Source of the DNA: an uncultured Erythrobacter sp.
GTDB lineage: Bacteria; Pseudomonadota; Alphaproteobacteria; Sphingomonadales; Sphingomonadaceae
NCBI RefSeq assembly: GCF_958304185.1
Contig: NZ_OY284433.1
Coordinates: forward strand, 930,001 to 994,000
DNA length: 64,000 nucleotides
Direction: 5' to 3'
Shown here: one piece after another, positions 47,084 through 56,493 of the stretch
Numbering within the stretch: the first letter of the stretch is position 1
How the letters are laid out: every line of letters begins with the position of its first letter
Position numbers and translations under genes: made by a program
Notes under the pieces: model-generated
The model's input: only the letters and a program-made list of their open reading frames with translations
Told to the model about the DNA's origin: nothing
The model's database searches: none

Positions 47084-48003
47084 CCGCTGAAATCTTCGGC
47101 CGCACTATTCAGCTTTTCCTCGTCGATGGCACGCCCACAGGCCTGCGCAAGGCGACCATCCATGGCTGGACCGGGCTCACCTTCGTCGCCACCGGCACCA
47201 CCTTTGCCGCGCTCACCGCCCGGCCAGAACTGGACCGCACGGGCATCTACATCCTCTCCGGCCCAGATGCCGAAGCGGTGGGCGGCACGCGCGCCTATAT
47301 CGGCTCAGCCAATAGCGTGCGGGAGCGGATCAAGCAGAGCGCGGCGCAGCGCGAGTTCTGGGAAACTGCAATTGCCGTCACCACCAGCGATGATGATCTT
47401 TCCAAGGGCCATGTCGAGTATCTGGAGGCGCGGCTTATTCAGATGGCAACTGAGGCGAACCGCGTCACGCTCGACAACAGCACCAGCCCCGCCGGGCAGC
47501 GCCGCCGCCTGCCAGAGGCGGATCAGGCGAATATGGAACAGTTCCTCGCCAATCTGAAAATCATCCTGCCGGTGGTCGGGCTCGACCTGCTCAAGCCGCA
47601 GCCGCGCGCGGTGACCCAGGCGGCCACCCCGGTGGCGCAGCGCACCAGCGGCGAGATGACTTTCGAAATCCGCCACAAGTCCGGCGTGCAGGCGCAGGCG
47701 GTGGAGGAAGATGGCGAATTCGTAGTGCTGGAGGGCTCCCAGGCGCTGAAGGACACCGGCTATGTTCAGCAGAGCTATGGCGCGTTGAAAGGCAATCTGG
47801 TCAAGCAAGGCGTGCTGCAACCTGGTGCAGATGGCCGTTACACCTTCGTCAAGCCTTACAGCTTTTCCAGCCCCTCCGCCGCTGCTGCCGTCGTGCTGGA
47901 TCGCAACAGCAATGGCCTGTCAGAATGGAAGGTGAAGGGTGAGAAGCGGACCTATAATGACGTGAAGCAGGGTCGGATTGCCGCCGATGGGGTGGGCGCA
48001 TGA
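47080..48003 (+). CDS. GIY-YIG nuclease-like protein with DUF4357 domain
   Basis: 307 residues, starting in an ATGA overlap with hsdM. Residues 53-95 show a GIY-YIG signature (TGIYILSG, then AYIGSANSVRERI), with a following Glu (EYLEARL) as the metal ligand. The C-terminal 60 residues (SFSSPSAAAAVVLDRNSNG) match DUF4357, a domain found in proteins encoded within type I restriction operons. It may be an accessory nuclease or control factor. It overlaps hsdS by ATGA. Confidence 0.85.
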   Translation: MTAEIFGRTIQLFLVDGTPTGLRKATIHGWTGLTFVATGTTFAALTARPELDRTGIYILSGPDAEAVGGTRAYIGSANSVRERIKQSAAQREFWETAIAVTTSDDDLSKGHVEYLEARLIQMATEANRVTLDNSTSPAGQRRRLPEADQANMEQFLANLKIILPVVGLDLLKPQPRAVTQAATPVAQRTSGEMTFEIRHKSGVQAQAVEEDGEFVVLEGSQALKDTGYVQQSYGALKGNLVKQGVLQPGADGRYTFVKPYSFSSPSAAAAVVLDRNSNGLSEWKVKGEKRTYNDVKQGRIAADGVGA

Positions 48004-49580
48004 CCGACTTGCCAACTGGCTGGGCTGAAGCCACGGTTCTGGAGCTTGCTGGTCACAACAGCGTCGTAACTGACGGTGACTGGGTCGAAAGCAAGGATCA
48101 GGATCCTTTGGGACCCGTGCGGCTGATTCAACTAGCGGACATTGGCGATGGGTTCTTCGTCAATAAATCACAGCGGTTCATGAATTCTGAGACGGTTGAG
48201 CGTTTGAACTGCACCCACCTTCATGAGGGCGATGTTCTTATCGCTCGAATGCCCGATCCGCTAGGCCGGGCCTGCATCTTCCCTGACATAGGGCAACAAG
48301 CGGTAACCGCGGTAGACGTTTTTGTTTGGCGTCCCGATCACAAGTTGGCGGGCGCGGAACCCCGTTGGCTCATGCACACCATTAACTCCCCTGTCGTTCG
48401 GTCGGCGATACAGAGCGAAGCGGGCGGAACTACAAGGCAGCGGATTGCAGGCGGCAAGCTGAAGCAGCTTCGATTGCCGGTGCCACCGATCCCCGAACAG
48501 CGGAGGATTGTGGCGAAGGTGGATGGATTGACCGCGCGCACCGCCCGCGCCCGCAAAGAGCTGGATCGCATCCCCACCCTCATCGCCCGCTACAAGCGGA
48601 CATTGTTAGAAGAGACCTTCGAACGCCTTGCCATCGAACACGGCACATTTCCTTTGATCGAGCTAACGACAAAAATTGGTAGTGGAGCCACCCCTAGAGG
48701 CGGTTCGAGCGTCTATGTGCCGACCGGAACACCCTTCATTCGCTCTCAGAACGTCTATTTCGAGGGCTTCGATTACGACGGACTGGTCTACATAGACGAG
48801 GCAGCCGCAAACGCCCTTTCAAACGTTACGACTGAGGCTGATGATGTCCTCCTTAACATAACTGGGGCATCAATTGGCAGGGCCACGATTCTTCCCAGTG
48901 AATTGGTAGGCGCGCGAGTGAACCAGCACGTATCGATTCTTCGCTGCAAACCGAGGTTGCTGAACTCTTTCCTTCTGTATTTTCTGTGGTCGCCGGAAAT
49001 GCAAAAAATGATCAACGACGAAAACTATGGTGTCACGCGGCAGGCGCTAACTAAGGGCATGATCGAAAATTTTGCTGTTCCTTTGCCGACCCTTGAAGAA
49101 CAAGCCGAGATCGTCCGCCGCATCGAGGCCGCTTTTGGTTGGCTGGACCGCGTCACTGCAGATCACGCCGCAGCCGTCCACCTCCTGCCAAAATTCGACA
49201 CTGCCATCCTCGCCAAAGCATTCCGCGGCGAACTCGTTGCCCAGGACCCGAACGATGAACCGGCTAGTGTGCTGCTGGACCGGATCAAGCGAGAGCGGGA
49301 GGCCGACGGCAATAAGCCGAAGATCGGGCGTGGACGTAAGCCGAATGGATCGAAAGCAATGACAGAAAAGCCGCTATTGCCGCGGGACCGGCTCCTGAAA
49401 GACAGCGAAAAGTGGCCCGCTGTTGGCCTTCCTTTTGAAGACATCGCCATGCGCAACCCAATACCCCACGATGAATTGCGAGATGCCTTGTTTGAGCTGC
49501 TATCCGGCTCGTCACCCATTTTGCAGCAGCGCTTCGATGCCGCAGCAGAAGTAATGGTCATCCAACGGGTCGCAGCGTGA
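48000..49580 (+). CDS. hsdS: Type I restriction-modification specificity subunit (HsdS)
   Basis: 526 residues. Two target-recognition domains (about 1-160 and 210-375), each followed by a conserved helical spacer (PPIPEQRRIVAKVDGLTARTARAR, then PTLEEQAEIVRRIEAAFGWLDRVTADH). The domains decide which half-sites are recognised; the site cannot be predicted. About 100 residues at the C-terminus (from ~430, MTEKPLLPRDRLLK) form an extra basic then helical domain not usual in HsdS. The stop overlaps the next GTG start. Confidence 0.93.
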   Translation: MTDLPTGWAEATVLELAGHNSVVTDGDWVESKDQDPLGPVRLIQLADIGDGFFVNKSQRFMNSETVERLNCTHLHEGDVLIARMPDPLGRACIFPDIGQQAVTAVDVFVWRPDHKLAGAEPRWLMHTINSPVVRSAIQSEAGGTTRQRIAGGKLKQLRLPVPPIPEQRRIVAKVDGLTARTARARKELDRIPTLIARYKRTLLEETFERLAIEHGTFPLIELTTKIGSGATPRGGSSVYVPTGTPFIRSQNVYFEGFDYDGLVYIDEAAANALSNVTTEADDVLLNITGASIGRATILPSELVGARVNQHVSILRCKPRLLNSFLLYFLWSPEMQKMINDENYGVTRQALTKGMIENFAVPLPTLEEQAEIVRRIEAAFGWLDRVTADHAAAVHLLPKFDTAILAKAFRGELVAQDPNDEPASVLLDRIKREREADGNKPKIGRGRKPNGSKAMTEKPLLPRDRLLKDSEKWPAVGLPFEDIAMRNPIPHDELRDALFELLSGSSPILQQRFDAAAEVMVIQRVAA

Positions 49581-51193
49581 GGCTCCGACGGCTTCAAGTT
49601 ACCCGCGCTTCGACATGCGGTGGTCTGCTTGACGGGGCCGACATTTGGCTGGGCCGAGCAGAGACGGAAACGAACAACGAGCCGCTGGAGCCGCTTTGCC
49701 TGCTTGGGCCGAATGGTTCCGGCAAATCCCAGTTTCTACAACTGGTGGCTGAGATATTCCAAGCGGCTTGGCATGCCCATGCCCCTGAGGAAGAGCGAGA
49801 TTCAGCCAACTCCGATGCGATCTTCGAACTCGAATACCTGATCAAGCCCATTAAGGGCGATCCCCATGCTCTGGTGAAGTTGTCTCGCGGGGTTATGGGC
49901 AAGTCCGTCGGGCCTATCGAGCTCCATGTTCAGAAAGATGGCGACTGGGTTTCCATCAAGCCTGGAACCCCAGAGTTTGGTAAGCATTTGCCCTCGCTGA
50001 TCATCGGTTACACGTCCGGCGACAATGAGACGATGAGCCTGCCGTTCATGGTCAGCCGGGCGGGCTATGCCAAAGATGTGCGGGAAAGCGCTTTGGGGAA
50101 AAAGAAAGCTCCAAAGAAGCCCCTCGATAATAGAACTATGCTGATTGACTATGGCACGAACCTAGAGGTTTTGTTCGCCAATTTGACGATGGGCGGATCA
50201 GATCTTCGCAAGGATATCTTCAAGCACGCCCGCCTTGAGGATCTTGCCTCGTGCCGGTGCACCATCCGATTAGCGCATTCCGCAGCGCCCAAAGCTCCGG
50301 CTTCGGTCAAGAAAATCGGGGGCCGTAAGGGCATCCAGCTCACGGGTGAGCTTGAGGTTATCCTGAAGAAGCTGAAGCGCTCTGCCACCTGTTGGCATTT
50401 GGACGAGAAGACGGAGACTTATAAGTTCGATTATCTCGTCGATGGTGCGACGCGGCAAGCATTGTCGCACTTTTTCACCAATGCGCTCGACCTCTATAGA
50501 TCGTTGCACAAGCTCGCTTTGCTTAATGATCTTGTAATTCCAAAAGCGGCACGAGACCGAATGCGCAAGGCGGTCAACGAACGTAAATTCGCGACCCGGC
50601 TGCCCGAGCCGCAGCAGGAGGACATGGTTTTTGCGTTTGAGGAGGTGCAGTTCCATCCGTCATCCGACAAGGCCGACCGCACTCCAGTTGACTATGTCGC
50701 ATTGTCTGACGGCGAGCATCAGCAGTCCCTGATCCTTGGCCTGTTCTCAATGATCACTGATCATAACGCGCTGTTTTTGCTCGACGAGCCAGAATCGCAC
50801 TTCAACCCGCAATGGCGCGTGCAGTTCGTGAAGCGCTTGCTCAGTCTGCAGGTCGGCCGGGGGGAGCAGGATGTGTTGCTCACGTCGCATGCGCCATTCG
50901 TACCGGCAGACATTTCACGCGAACAGGTGCTGATCTTCAAGCGGCATGGCGACACCATCGAAGTCGGCAATCCGGAAATCGAAACATTCGGAGCGAACTT
51001 CGACCGCATCCTGGAGCATTGCTTCGAGATCAGGCCGCCGCTTTCGCAGATGGCGCAGGATAGGATCGAGGAACTCCTCGACAGCAGTGACATTGAAAAG
51101 CTTGAAGCCGCACTTCCGCAGCTAGGTGCGTCTGTCGAAAAGTCCTTCGTCGCCGACCATTTAAGGCAGTTGAAGAAGGGGCAGGCGAGCTAG
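49577..51193 (+). CDS. Restriction-associated AAA/ABC-type ATPase (PtuA-like)
   Basis: 538 residues from GTG 49577, in a GTGA overlap with hsdS. An ABC/SMC-like ATPase: Walker A GPNGSGKS (44-51), signature LSDGEHQQ (about 376), Walker B LFLLDEPE (about 399), H-loop TSHAP (about 436). Such ATPases pair with an HNH nuclease in Septu (PtuA/PtuB) systems and are also found attached to type I operons. Its job may be to sense phage or control the nuclease. It overlaps the following HNH gene by one base. Confidence 0.88.
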   Translation: MRLRRLQVTRASTCGGLLDGADIWLGRAETETNNEPLEPLCLLGPNGSGKSQFLQLVAEIFQAAWHAHAPEEERDSANSDAIFELEYLIKPIKGDPHALVKLSRGVMGKSVGPIELHVQKDGDWVSIKPGTPEFGKHLPSLIIGYTSGDNETMSLPFMVSRAGYAKDVRESALGKKKAPKKPLDNRTMLIDYGTNLEVLFANLTMGGSDLRKDIFKHARLEDLASCRCTIRLAHSAAPKAPASVKKIGGRKGIQLTGELEVILKKLKRSATCWHLDEKTETYKFDYLVDGATRQALSHFFTNALDLYRSLHKLALLNDLVIPKAARDRMRKAVNERKFATRLPEPQQEDMVFAFEEVQFHPSSDKADRTPVDYVALSDGEHQQSLILGLFSMITDHNALFLLDEPESHFNPQWRVQFVKRLLSLQVGRGEQDVLLTSHAPFVPADISREQVLIFKRHGDTIEVGNPEIETFGANFDRILEHCFEIRPPLSQMAQDRIEELLDSSDIEKLEAALPQLGASVEKSFVADHLRQLKKGQAS

Positions 51194-52278
51194 TGCTGTT
51201 TTCTTATTCGCCGGTCGGATTTCAGGATAACTGGCTTCATGACACCCTGATCGAAATGCTGACCACCGATATGGCAAGGGTGGACGGGGGACTGGCGCGC
51301 TTAGCTTGGCCAGCCTGCATTCCACCAGATCACACGGAAGCGCTCCGGCGAAAGTACGGGCTGAGAAATCGGCGGGCCACATTTCTTGATCGTTATGAGG
51401 CCTTGGGTGTGCCTGATCGAACTGATGTCCGTGGTGCGGTGGCTCGACACAATTCGTTTCCGGCAATTTTTGACGACGTACTGCCTTGCGTCTGCCTGGC
51501 CGATCTCGCGGCTGCTATTCGTGACCCAATCAAAAGCCTTTTCGAGTTTGCGTTCAACCTCCTGACAGACCTCGGATTGCGCGACACTAACTACAAGCGG
51601 CTGTATGATGAGTTGGATTATAAGGTTTGCGGCTTTTGTGGCGTGGAATTGCTCGATGCACCGGGCCAGAAGCGGGAAGCACTGGATCACTATCTTCCTA
51701 TTGCTGCCTACCCTTTTGCAGGCACGAACTTTCGTAATCTCTCGCCGATGGGTACAAAGTGTAATTCACGCTATAAGCTTCAGCAAAACATCCTTTTCGA
51801 TCCAGCTACAGGCAATCGCCGCGTGTGTTGCGATCCCTATGATAGCCCAACAATCTCATTATCTTTGAACGGTAGTCGCCCGTTCGACGGCCCGCGCGTC
51901 AATCTCGTGACCTGCCCGGAGTGGGCCTTTCAATGGGAAGGCGGCGATCCTGAAAAACTTCGGACCTGGGAATCAGTCTTCTCGATATCCGAGCGCTATC
52001 GGGAGTCGTCGCTTAACCCAAATTTCCGAAGCTGGATTGACCATTTTTGCCAATGGGCAGCGCGCCAGCCAAATGAAGCCAACGTTCCTCATTTGATGCG
52101 TGATCTACTAGATGAATTTGCTGAAATCATCGTCCCCGAAGGGTTCGCGGAAGCGGCCTTCCTAAAGCGGGCCACATTTCAGATGTTCGCTAACCATTGC
52201 AACACAACGGAAGGCGGCACTCGCCTTCATGAACGGTTGTATGGTCAGATCGCCGAGCGTCGAAACTTGGCTGCCTAG
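51193..52278 (+). CDS. HNH-type endonuclease (PtuB-like)
   Basis: 361 residues from GTG 51193 (TAGTG overlap with the ATPase gene). CGFCG (about 146-150) and a late CNSRYK bracket DHYLPIAAYPFAGTNFRNL (from about 165), the pattern of an HNH nuclease with an HNH/zinc finger. It probably forms a toxin-like nuclease controlled by the ATPase. It is the last gene of the six-gene chain; the next gene starts after 184 bases. Confidence 0.82.
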   Translation: MLFSYSPVGFQDNWLHDTLIEMLTTDMARVDGGLARLAWPACIPPDHTEALRRKYGLRNRRATFLDRYEALGVPDRTDVRGAVARHNSFPAIFDDVLPCVCLADLAAAIRDPIKSLFEFAFNLLTDLGLRDTNYKRLYDELDYKVCGFCGVELLDAPGQKREALDHYLPIAAYPFAGTNFRNLSPMGTKCNSRYKLQQNILFDPATGNRRVCCDPYDSPTISLSLNGSRPFDGPRVNLVTCPEWAFQWEGGDPEKLRTWESVFSISERYRESSLNPNFRSWIDHFCQWAARQPNEANVPHLMRDLLDEFAEIIVPEGFAEAAFLKRATFQMFANHCNTTEGGTRLHERLYGQIAERRNLAA

Positions 52279-52462
52279 GCCTCGTCACCGAAGCACATTT
52301 AGCTGGCCGACTTGGGACGTACGCAGACTGCACCTGGCCGTAGGATTTCGGAGAAACAGATTCTCCAGAGACGCACAAACCGGTTGAGCGAGCGTCCGGA
52401 GACTGGCCCTGAGATGCGGCTCACCTTGCTGTATGTTACTACCTCAAAGGCAGGAGACTAAC

Positions 52463-53065
52463 GTGGGTGGAATAGGATCGGGAGCTAAGCGATCGGCGCG
52501 CGTGGCTGACGTGGAGGAAATGCTGGCGCTCGACGTTCGCACCCTACGGCGATTAGGCGCGCTTCAGGCCGGTGAATGCATCATCTACACGGTGCAGTGG
52601 TCACAACGCGGCCTGAGAGGTGCCAGCGTGCGCCTACGCAGCGATTTGAGCGACATGGAGCGTGGCGGGGTCATCACGATCGCTGGGACGATGCCAGATG
52701 ACCCTATCAGGCAGGATATCGCCATAGAGCCAGTGTCAGCAGGCTTTGGCGGCTACCGCCTCTATTTCATTTGCCCGGTGACCGCCGATCGGTGCGAGGT
52801 GCTGTATTATGCCAGAGGCAGGTTCGCGTCCCGCCGCGCCCATCGCCTGAGCTACATGAGCCAGAACCTGACCGACCTCTCCCGCGCGCGACGCAAGGTC
52901 GCCAAACTCAGCGCACGCCTTGAAGGTAGGGCAGGGTTTCGCCGCCCACGTGGGGGCAACCGAACCGAAATGGTCGATCGGCTGCATGACGCCGCGCTCG
53001 ATGCGCACGCGCTGTATGTTGAAAAGCTGAGATCACGCGTTGAAGGGTCTGGTACCCGATTGTGA
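52463..53065 (+). CDS. MGGIGSG-type hypothetical protein with degraded zinc-ribbon
   Basis: 200 residues from GTG 52463, behind AGGAGA. The opening GGIGSG and the late CP...CEVLYYARGRFASRRAHRLSYMSQ block resemble a family common in sphingomonads and mobile elements, whose members have CxxC pairs there. In this copy the second pair reads S-RR-A, so zinc binding is probably lost. The function is unknown; a nucleic-acid-binding role for the family is inferred only. Confidence 0.65.
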   Translation: MGGIGSGAKRSARVADVEEMLALDVRTLRRLGALQAGECIIYTVQWSQRGLRGASVRLRSDLSDMERGGVITIAGTMPDDPIRQDIAIEPVSAGFGGYRLYFICPVTADRCEVLYYARGRFASRRAHRLSYMSQNLTDLSRARRKVAKLSARLEGRAGFRRPRGGNRTEMVDRLHDAALDAHALYVEKLRSRVEGSGTRL

Positions 53066-53250
53066 CCCAGCTGAAGGCATAGGGCATCCGAGACCGCGAA
53101 AATTTGCGCGGTGGGCGCCGATCCGAGGCTGATTGTATATCAGCGGGTCGCAACAGAGTTTCAAAGCCTTAAGTTTTGGGGACCCACCGCATCATCGTCA
53201 AAAATGAAGTCAGAGGATTGTTTTTGCTTCACAAAATACAAGCTTTGCTC

Positions 53251-53273
53251 CTGATGCCCCATTGGGACCCCGC
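53251..53273 (-). repeat. Att-associated motif, inverted copy 3
   Basis: On the minus strand, GCGGGGTCCCAATGGGGCAT then CAG. It matches the copies at 40477 and 40631 but is inverted, closing the restriction block. It may mark an old element end. Confidence 0.6.
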
Positions 53274-53304
53274 GACCCTCTTCAATGTTCTTTGAGCGCC
53301 ACGT

Positions 53305-53631
53305 TCATCGTGAACTATCGCGCCACTCGCGATATTCCGGAATGCAAGAATAGGCCGCCTCGACGTTCCTCAGGGGAATGCGATGAGTTCGAACCATGAG
53401 CCGTTTGATCATGTTTAACTGACTGATCAGCTCCGCAACCGATTGCTCAGCCCACCACGAATAAGACGCGCCATCGGTCATGTGGTACGCCAGCTCTCCA
53501 AGGTCGCGCGGTCGAAATATTGCAACTTCTCCCGGTTCTGCGCCGTGCGGAGCACGCGGACAGCATCGAGGTTGCCACGCAACGACAGCTAATTTGATCG
53601 GGATGTCGATAAGTGATGACGGAGGTTTCAT
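53305..53631 (-). CDS. Small hypothetical protein
   Basis: 108 residues from ATG 53631 (a GTG two codons earlier is possible). No recognised domain; mixed composition with YSCIPEYREW near the end. No strong ribosome site is seen. It lies alone between the restriction block and the replication module, so it may be a real small gene or a chance frame. Confidence 0.45.
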   Translation of the reverse strand: MKPPSSLIDIPIKLAVVAWQPRCCPRAPHGAEPGEVAIFRPRDLGELAYHMTDGASYSWWAEQSVAELISQLNMIKRLMVRTHRIPLRNVEAAYSCIPEYREWRDSSR

Positions 53632-53751
53632 GATCACAATACTACCCGAATGATTTGAAGAGAAATCTCAGGCTTCCTGGGATTTTGCCTGACAGCCTCT
53701 CCGAACCCGTCTTAATGGGTCGGTCGTTCCAACAACCAAGGAGAGAACGAC

Positions 53752-54030
53752 ATGACCAATACCTCTACCGACCTTGGCGCCAAGGCGCAGTCCAAGATCA
53801 ACACTGAGCAAGCCGACAATGGCGCGCCCGATGTGATCACGCTCGAGCAGCTTGCCCACGAGGCTGGGGTTTCGCCACGCGATGCCCGGATGCTGCTTCG
53901 CCTCGCGGCCAAGCAAACGAAGCAGTACCCGAACCTAGGCAAGGAACATTCCGCTCGCCAACCTTGGCAATGGGCACAGGGATCAAAGGCATTAGCAGAA
54001 GCGCAAAAGGCTCTTGCACCTCAACCGTGA
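53752..54030 (+). CDS. Small helix-turn-helix-like protein of the replication module
   Basis: 92 residues, behind AAGGAG with ATG 53752. The centre (VITLEQLAHEAGVSPRDARMLLRLAA) looks like a helix-turn-helix, and a QPWQWAQGS segment follows. It may regulate the element. It is convergent with the RepA-like ATPase gene (gap of 50 bases). Confidence 0.65.
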   Translation: MTNTSTDLGAKAQSKINTEQADNGAPDVITLEQLAHEAGVSPRDARMLLRLAAKQTKQYPNLGKEHSARQPWQWAQGSKALAEAQKALAPQP

Positions 54031-54080
54031 TCACAAATGAGCGCCAAGCACATATATACAAATGTTTGGCGCTCATTCGC

Positions 54081-55259
54081 TCATTTTAATTTCCACTCCG
54101 CGCCCGGTCCCTTGCCGGAAATAACGCCCGCAATCTTTTTTGCCCTATCGATGGTTCGATCACTGTACCCCTCAGATAGAAGACGATTAATCGCATCCCG
54201 CGCCTTCATCGGAAGTGGTGTGAGAAGTGCAGTAATTCGAGCCGCCGCCATTTCATCAACCTTCAGCTTTTCCGAGCCTTGTCTGATTTGATCGGCTGTT
54301 TCGTCGAGTTCGGCGAGCCACTTAATCGTCGGCACAGAGCCGCTAGGGCTTGGGCAGATTTCAAATGTCAGTGATGGCCCTGTCGCTGACCAATTGGCCT
54401 TGGGGTGCGCTAAGACCCTTGTGCTTGGGTCTACTGGATGTGGAAAGACTATGAGGCCTGACCGCACAGCCGCGATGAAGTCCATTGAACCCTGACCCGC
54501 CTCAATCGCGAGATCACCACTCCCTTTCCGTAAGTGCCGCACAATTAGGATGGCGATGTTCAATTCACGGGCAAGCAGAGCAAGCGGTTGCATAAATCCT
54601 CTAACTTCCGTCGCTTTGTAGGAGTTTGTGTCTGGCGCTAAAAAGGGAGGTAAAGGATCAATCACCACTAGCTGTGCCGGATAATCAGTCAGCTCTTTTC
54701 TAAGCAGCTCGCGTCCATACTCATCGAGGCAGTGAGGGGTGGCCATGAATCGGATGCCATTGAGTTTGGCCCCATGCGCCTCAAGGCGTGGCCGAAGGAC
54801 GCGATCAGCATCGTCCTCGGGTGCCATAAAAAGAACACGCCCCTTCCGCACGTTATGCCTTCCAGCAAACTGGCCACCACTTGAGACTGCCGCTGCCAAT
54901 TGTGTGGTCACCAACGATTTACCTTGGCCGGGGTGACCATCGAGCATCGTCAACGCACCAAGCGGTATAAACGGATCGACCAAAAATTCGGGAGTTTTGC
55001 ATTCAACTTCGTGAAGGTTCGCAAAATATTCCTCATTGCTATCAGCCTTCACAATCTTCCAAGCTTCTTGGAACGCTTTCCTGAAATCTTCGTCATCAAG
55101 TGGCGGTGCGTTGACTTGTTCATCAAGCACGATCGCCATGTTTTGCGCTTGATCCCTGCTCATACCTCGAGCGCCCCAAGCGGAGACAGAGGCCACAAGT
55201 TCGCGCGTCCGCCCAGAATCTTTGAGCCGCAAACGCCGACGGCTGCTTTGCCCACTCAT
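54081..55259 (-). CDS. RepA-like hexameric helicase/ATPase (AAA_25 type)
   Basis: 392 residues. A RecA-fold ATPase with Walker A DGHPGQGKS (about 106-114), a VVIDPLPPFL Walker B strand and IAILIVRHLRKGSG. Such proteins serve as replicative helicases in plasmids of the RSF1010 type and in phage satellites. A winged-helix-like C-terminus follows (about 340-385). The start overlaps the primase stop by ATGA, so helicase and primase are made together. Confidence 0.82.
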   Translation of the reverse strand: MSGQSSRRRLRLKDSGRTRELVASVSAWGARGMSRDQAQNMAIVLDEQVNAPPLDDEDFRKAFQEAWKIVKADSNEEYFANLHEVECKTPEFLVDPFIPLGALTMLDGHPGQGKSLVTTQLAAAVSSGGQFAGRHNVRKGRVLFMAPEDDADRVLRPRLEAHGAKLNGIRFMATPHCLDEYGRELLRKELTDYPAQLVVIDPLPPFLAPDTNSYKATEVRGFMQPLALLARELNIAILIVRHLRKGSGDLAIEAGQGSMDFIAAVRSGLIVFPHPVDPSTRVLAHPKANWSATGPSLTFEICPSPSGSVPTIKWLAELDETADQIRQGSEKLKVDEMAAARITALLTPLPMKARDAINRLLSEGYSDRTIDRAKKIAGVISGKGPGAEWKLK

Positions 55260-56173
55260 TGTCCCGCCTCCAGCTTTGCACGAACGCGAGCGATTTCTTG
55301 CTCTGCTACATCAATGTCCGGGCCATGCTTATCGAGAAAATAAACATTGACCAAAAGCACCGCTGCGATTTCGGAATCGGTTGCCTTAGCTTGGACGAGT
55401 CCGGATATGATCATGAAAATCGCCTTTGATCGATCTGCCATCATCATCCGTTTCGCGGTCATCAGCGTTCTCGCTGAAAGACCGACCGCACGCCGATATT
55501 TTCTCATGACATCGTTCGCGGAAACCCCATCCAGGTTCACGGAAACAACTTCGGGCAGTGCCTTCATCGAGACATGCTTCGATAGAACCGGCGGCAAAGC
55601 TTGAGGTTCGCTATTCAAAGCTACCAGCTTGACGAAGGGGTTATCGTAGTCCGGCTTGTGATTTATAGTGCCCGGAAGGCGAAGGAGTTTCGTGACGGAC
55701 CAACCGCCAAGGTCACCCCCGCATCGGTATACAAGGTTCTTCGAATACTGCTCAGCGATAAGGCCGGGCGCTGTATCGTTCCAAATCCAAATGCCCTGAT
55801 GCCGACCGGGTGATGTGCGCCAAAGAATGTTGGCTTTCGGACTATAGCCGTTTGGATCAGCGTCATCGATGTCGCAATGAGCATACTTTGTCGGCAGCGC
55901 GAATTCCTTACGACGCTCTGGCCTGCTAAAGGCATAGGGACAGAAGTAGACATCGTGCTGCTCTGGAGAGAACTGCTCAAGGATCTCGGCAATCTCAGGC
56001 GCACGGTCACCATTGACCGAGTGCGTGTTCCAACCGGCAGCGCCTCGGGTCATCAAAAACGTATAGGCGTCAGATTCATAGTCCCAAAGTGTCGTCAGAA
56101 ACCTGGTAGCAACCCGAACAGCTGTGTGATTCCAGCGACCCAGAGCGAGTGGGCGATATTGGAAGGGAACCAT
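55256..56173 (-). CDS. RepB-like DNA primase
   Basis: 305 residues from ATG 56173. The archaeo-eukaryotic-type primase core shows the metal DxD in AHCDIDDADP, then SPGRHQGIWIW and LLRLPGTINHK, a pattern found in primases of plasmids and mobile elements. The C-terminal part (about 200-305) is helical. It would prime replication initiated with the RepA-like helicase. The stop overlaps the helicase start, and its own start overlaps the AlpA-like stop (TGATG). Confidence 0.8.
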   Translation of the reverse strand: MVPFQYRPLALGRWNHTAVRVATRFLTTLWDYESDAYTFLMTRGAAGWNTHSVNGDRAPEIAEILEQFSPEQHDVYFCPYAFSRPERRKEFALPTKYAHCDIDDADPNGYSPKANILWRTSPGRHQGIWIWNDTAPGLIAEQYSKNLVYRCGGDLGGWSVTKLLRLPGTINHKPDYDNPFVKLVALNSEPQALPPVLSKHVSMKALPEVVSVNLDGVSANDVMRKYRRAVGLSARTLMTAKRMMMADRSKAIFMIISGLVQAKATDSEIAAVLLVNVYFLDKHGPDIDVAEQEIARVRAKLEAGQ

Positions 56174-56382
56174 CACGCCGCCTCCCGCGCAGATGCTAGC
56201 GTTTCAACATGCGCCAGAACCTCATGCGCCAGCCATGCGACCGATCGATCCCCAAGGCGCAGGCGCTTGGGAAATTGGCCGTGGGCTTCAAGCCGAAGCA
56301 AAGTTGAGGGCGACAGGGTAATGCCGAGGCGCGGGAGGTCGTCCCGCGTCAATAGGATCTTATTTGAATTTAGTGCCGTCAT
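56173..56382 (-). CDS. AlpA-family excisionase/regulator
   Basis: 69 residues. A small winged helix (LLTRDDLPRLGITLSPSTLLRLEAHGQFPKR) with an RSVAWLAHEV end, as in AlpA/Xis-type proteins. In P4-like elements these proteins promote excision or activate the integrase. First gene of the AlpA-primase-helicase chain, on the minus strand. The 111-base gap upstream probably holds its promoter. Confidence 0.85.
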   Translation of the reverse strand: MTALNSNKILLTRDDLPRLGITLSPSTLLRLEAHGQFPKRLRLGDRSVAWLAHEVLAHVETLASAREAA

Positions 56383-56493
56383 GATCGTAACCTTTCGTCG
56401 TCGTTATTGACGGCGAATTATTAGGACCATGGCGCCAAGAGATTCTACAGAGGCAAATGAAAGCGTTACCGTGCAACCTGGTGGCAATTTCAT

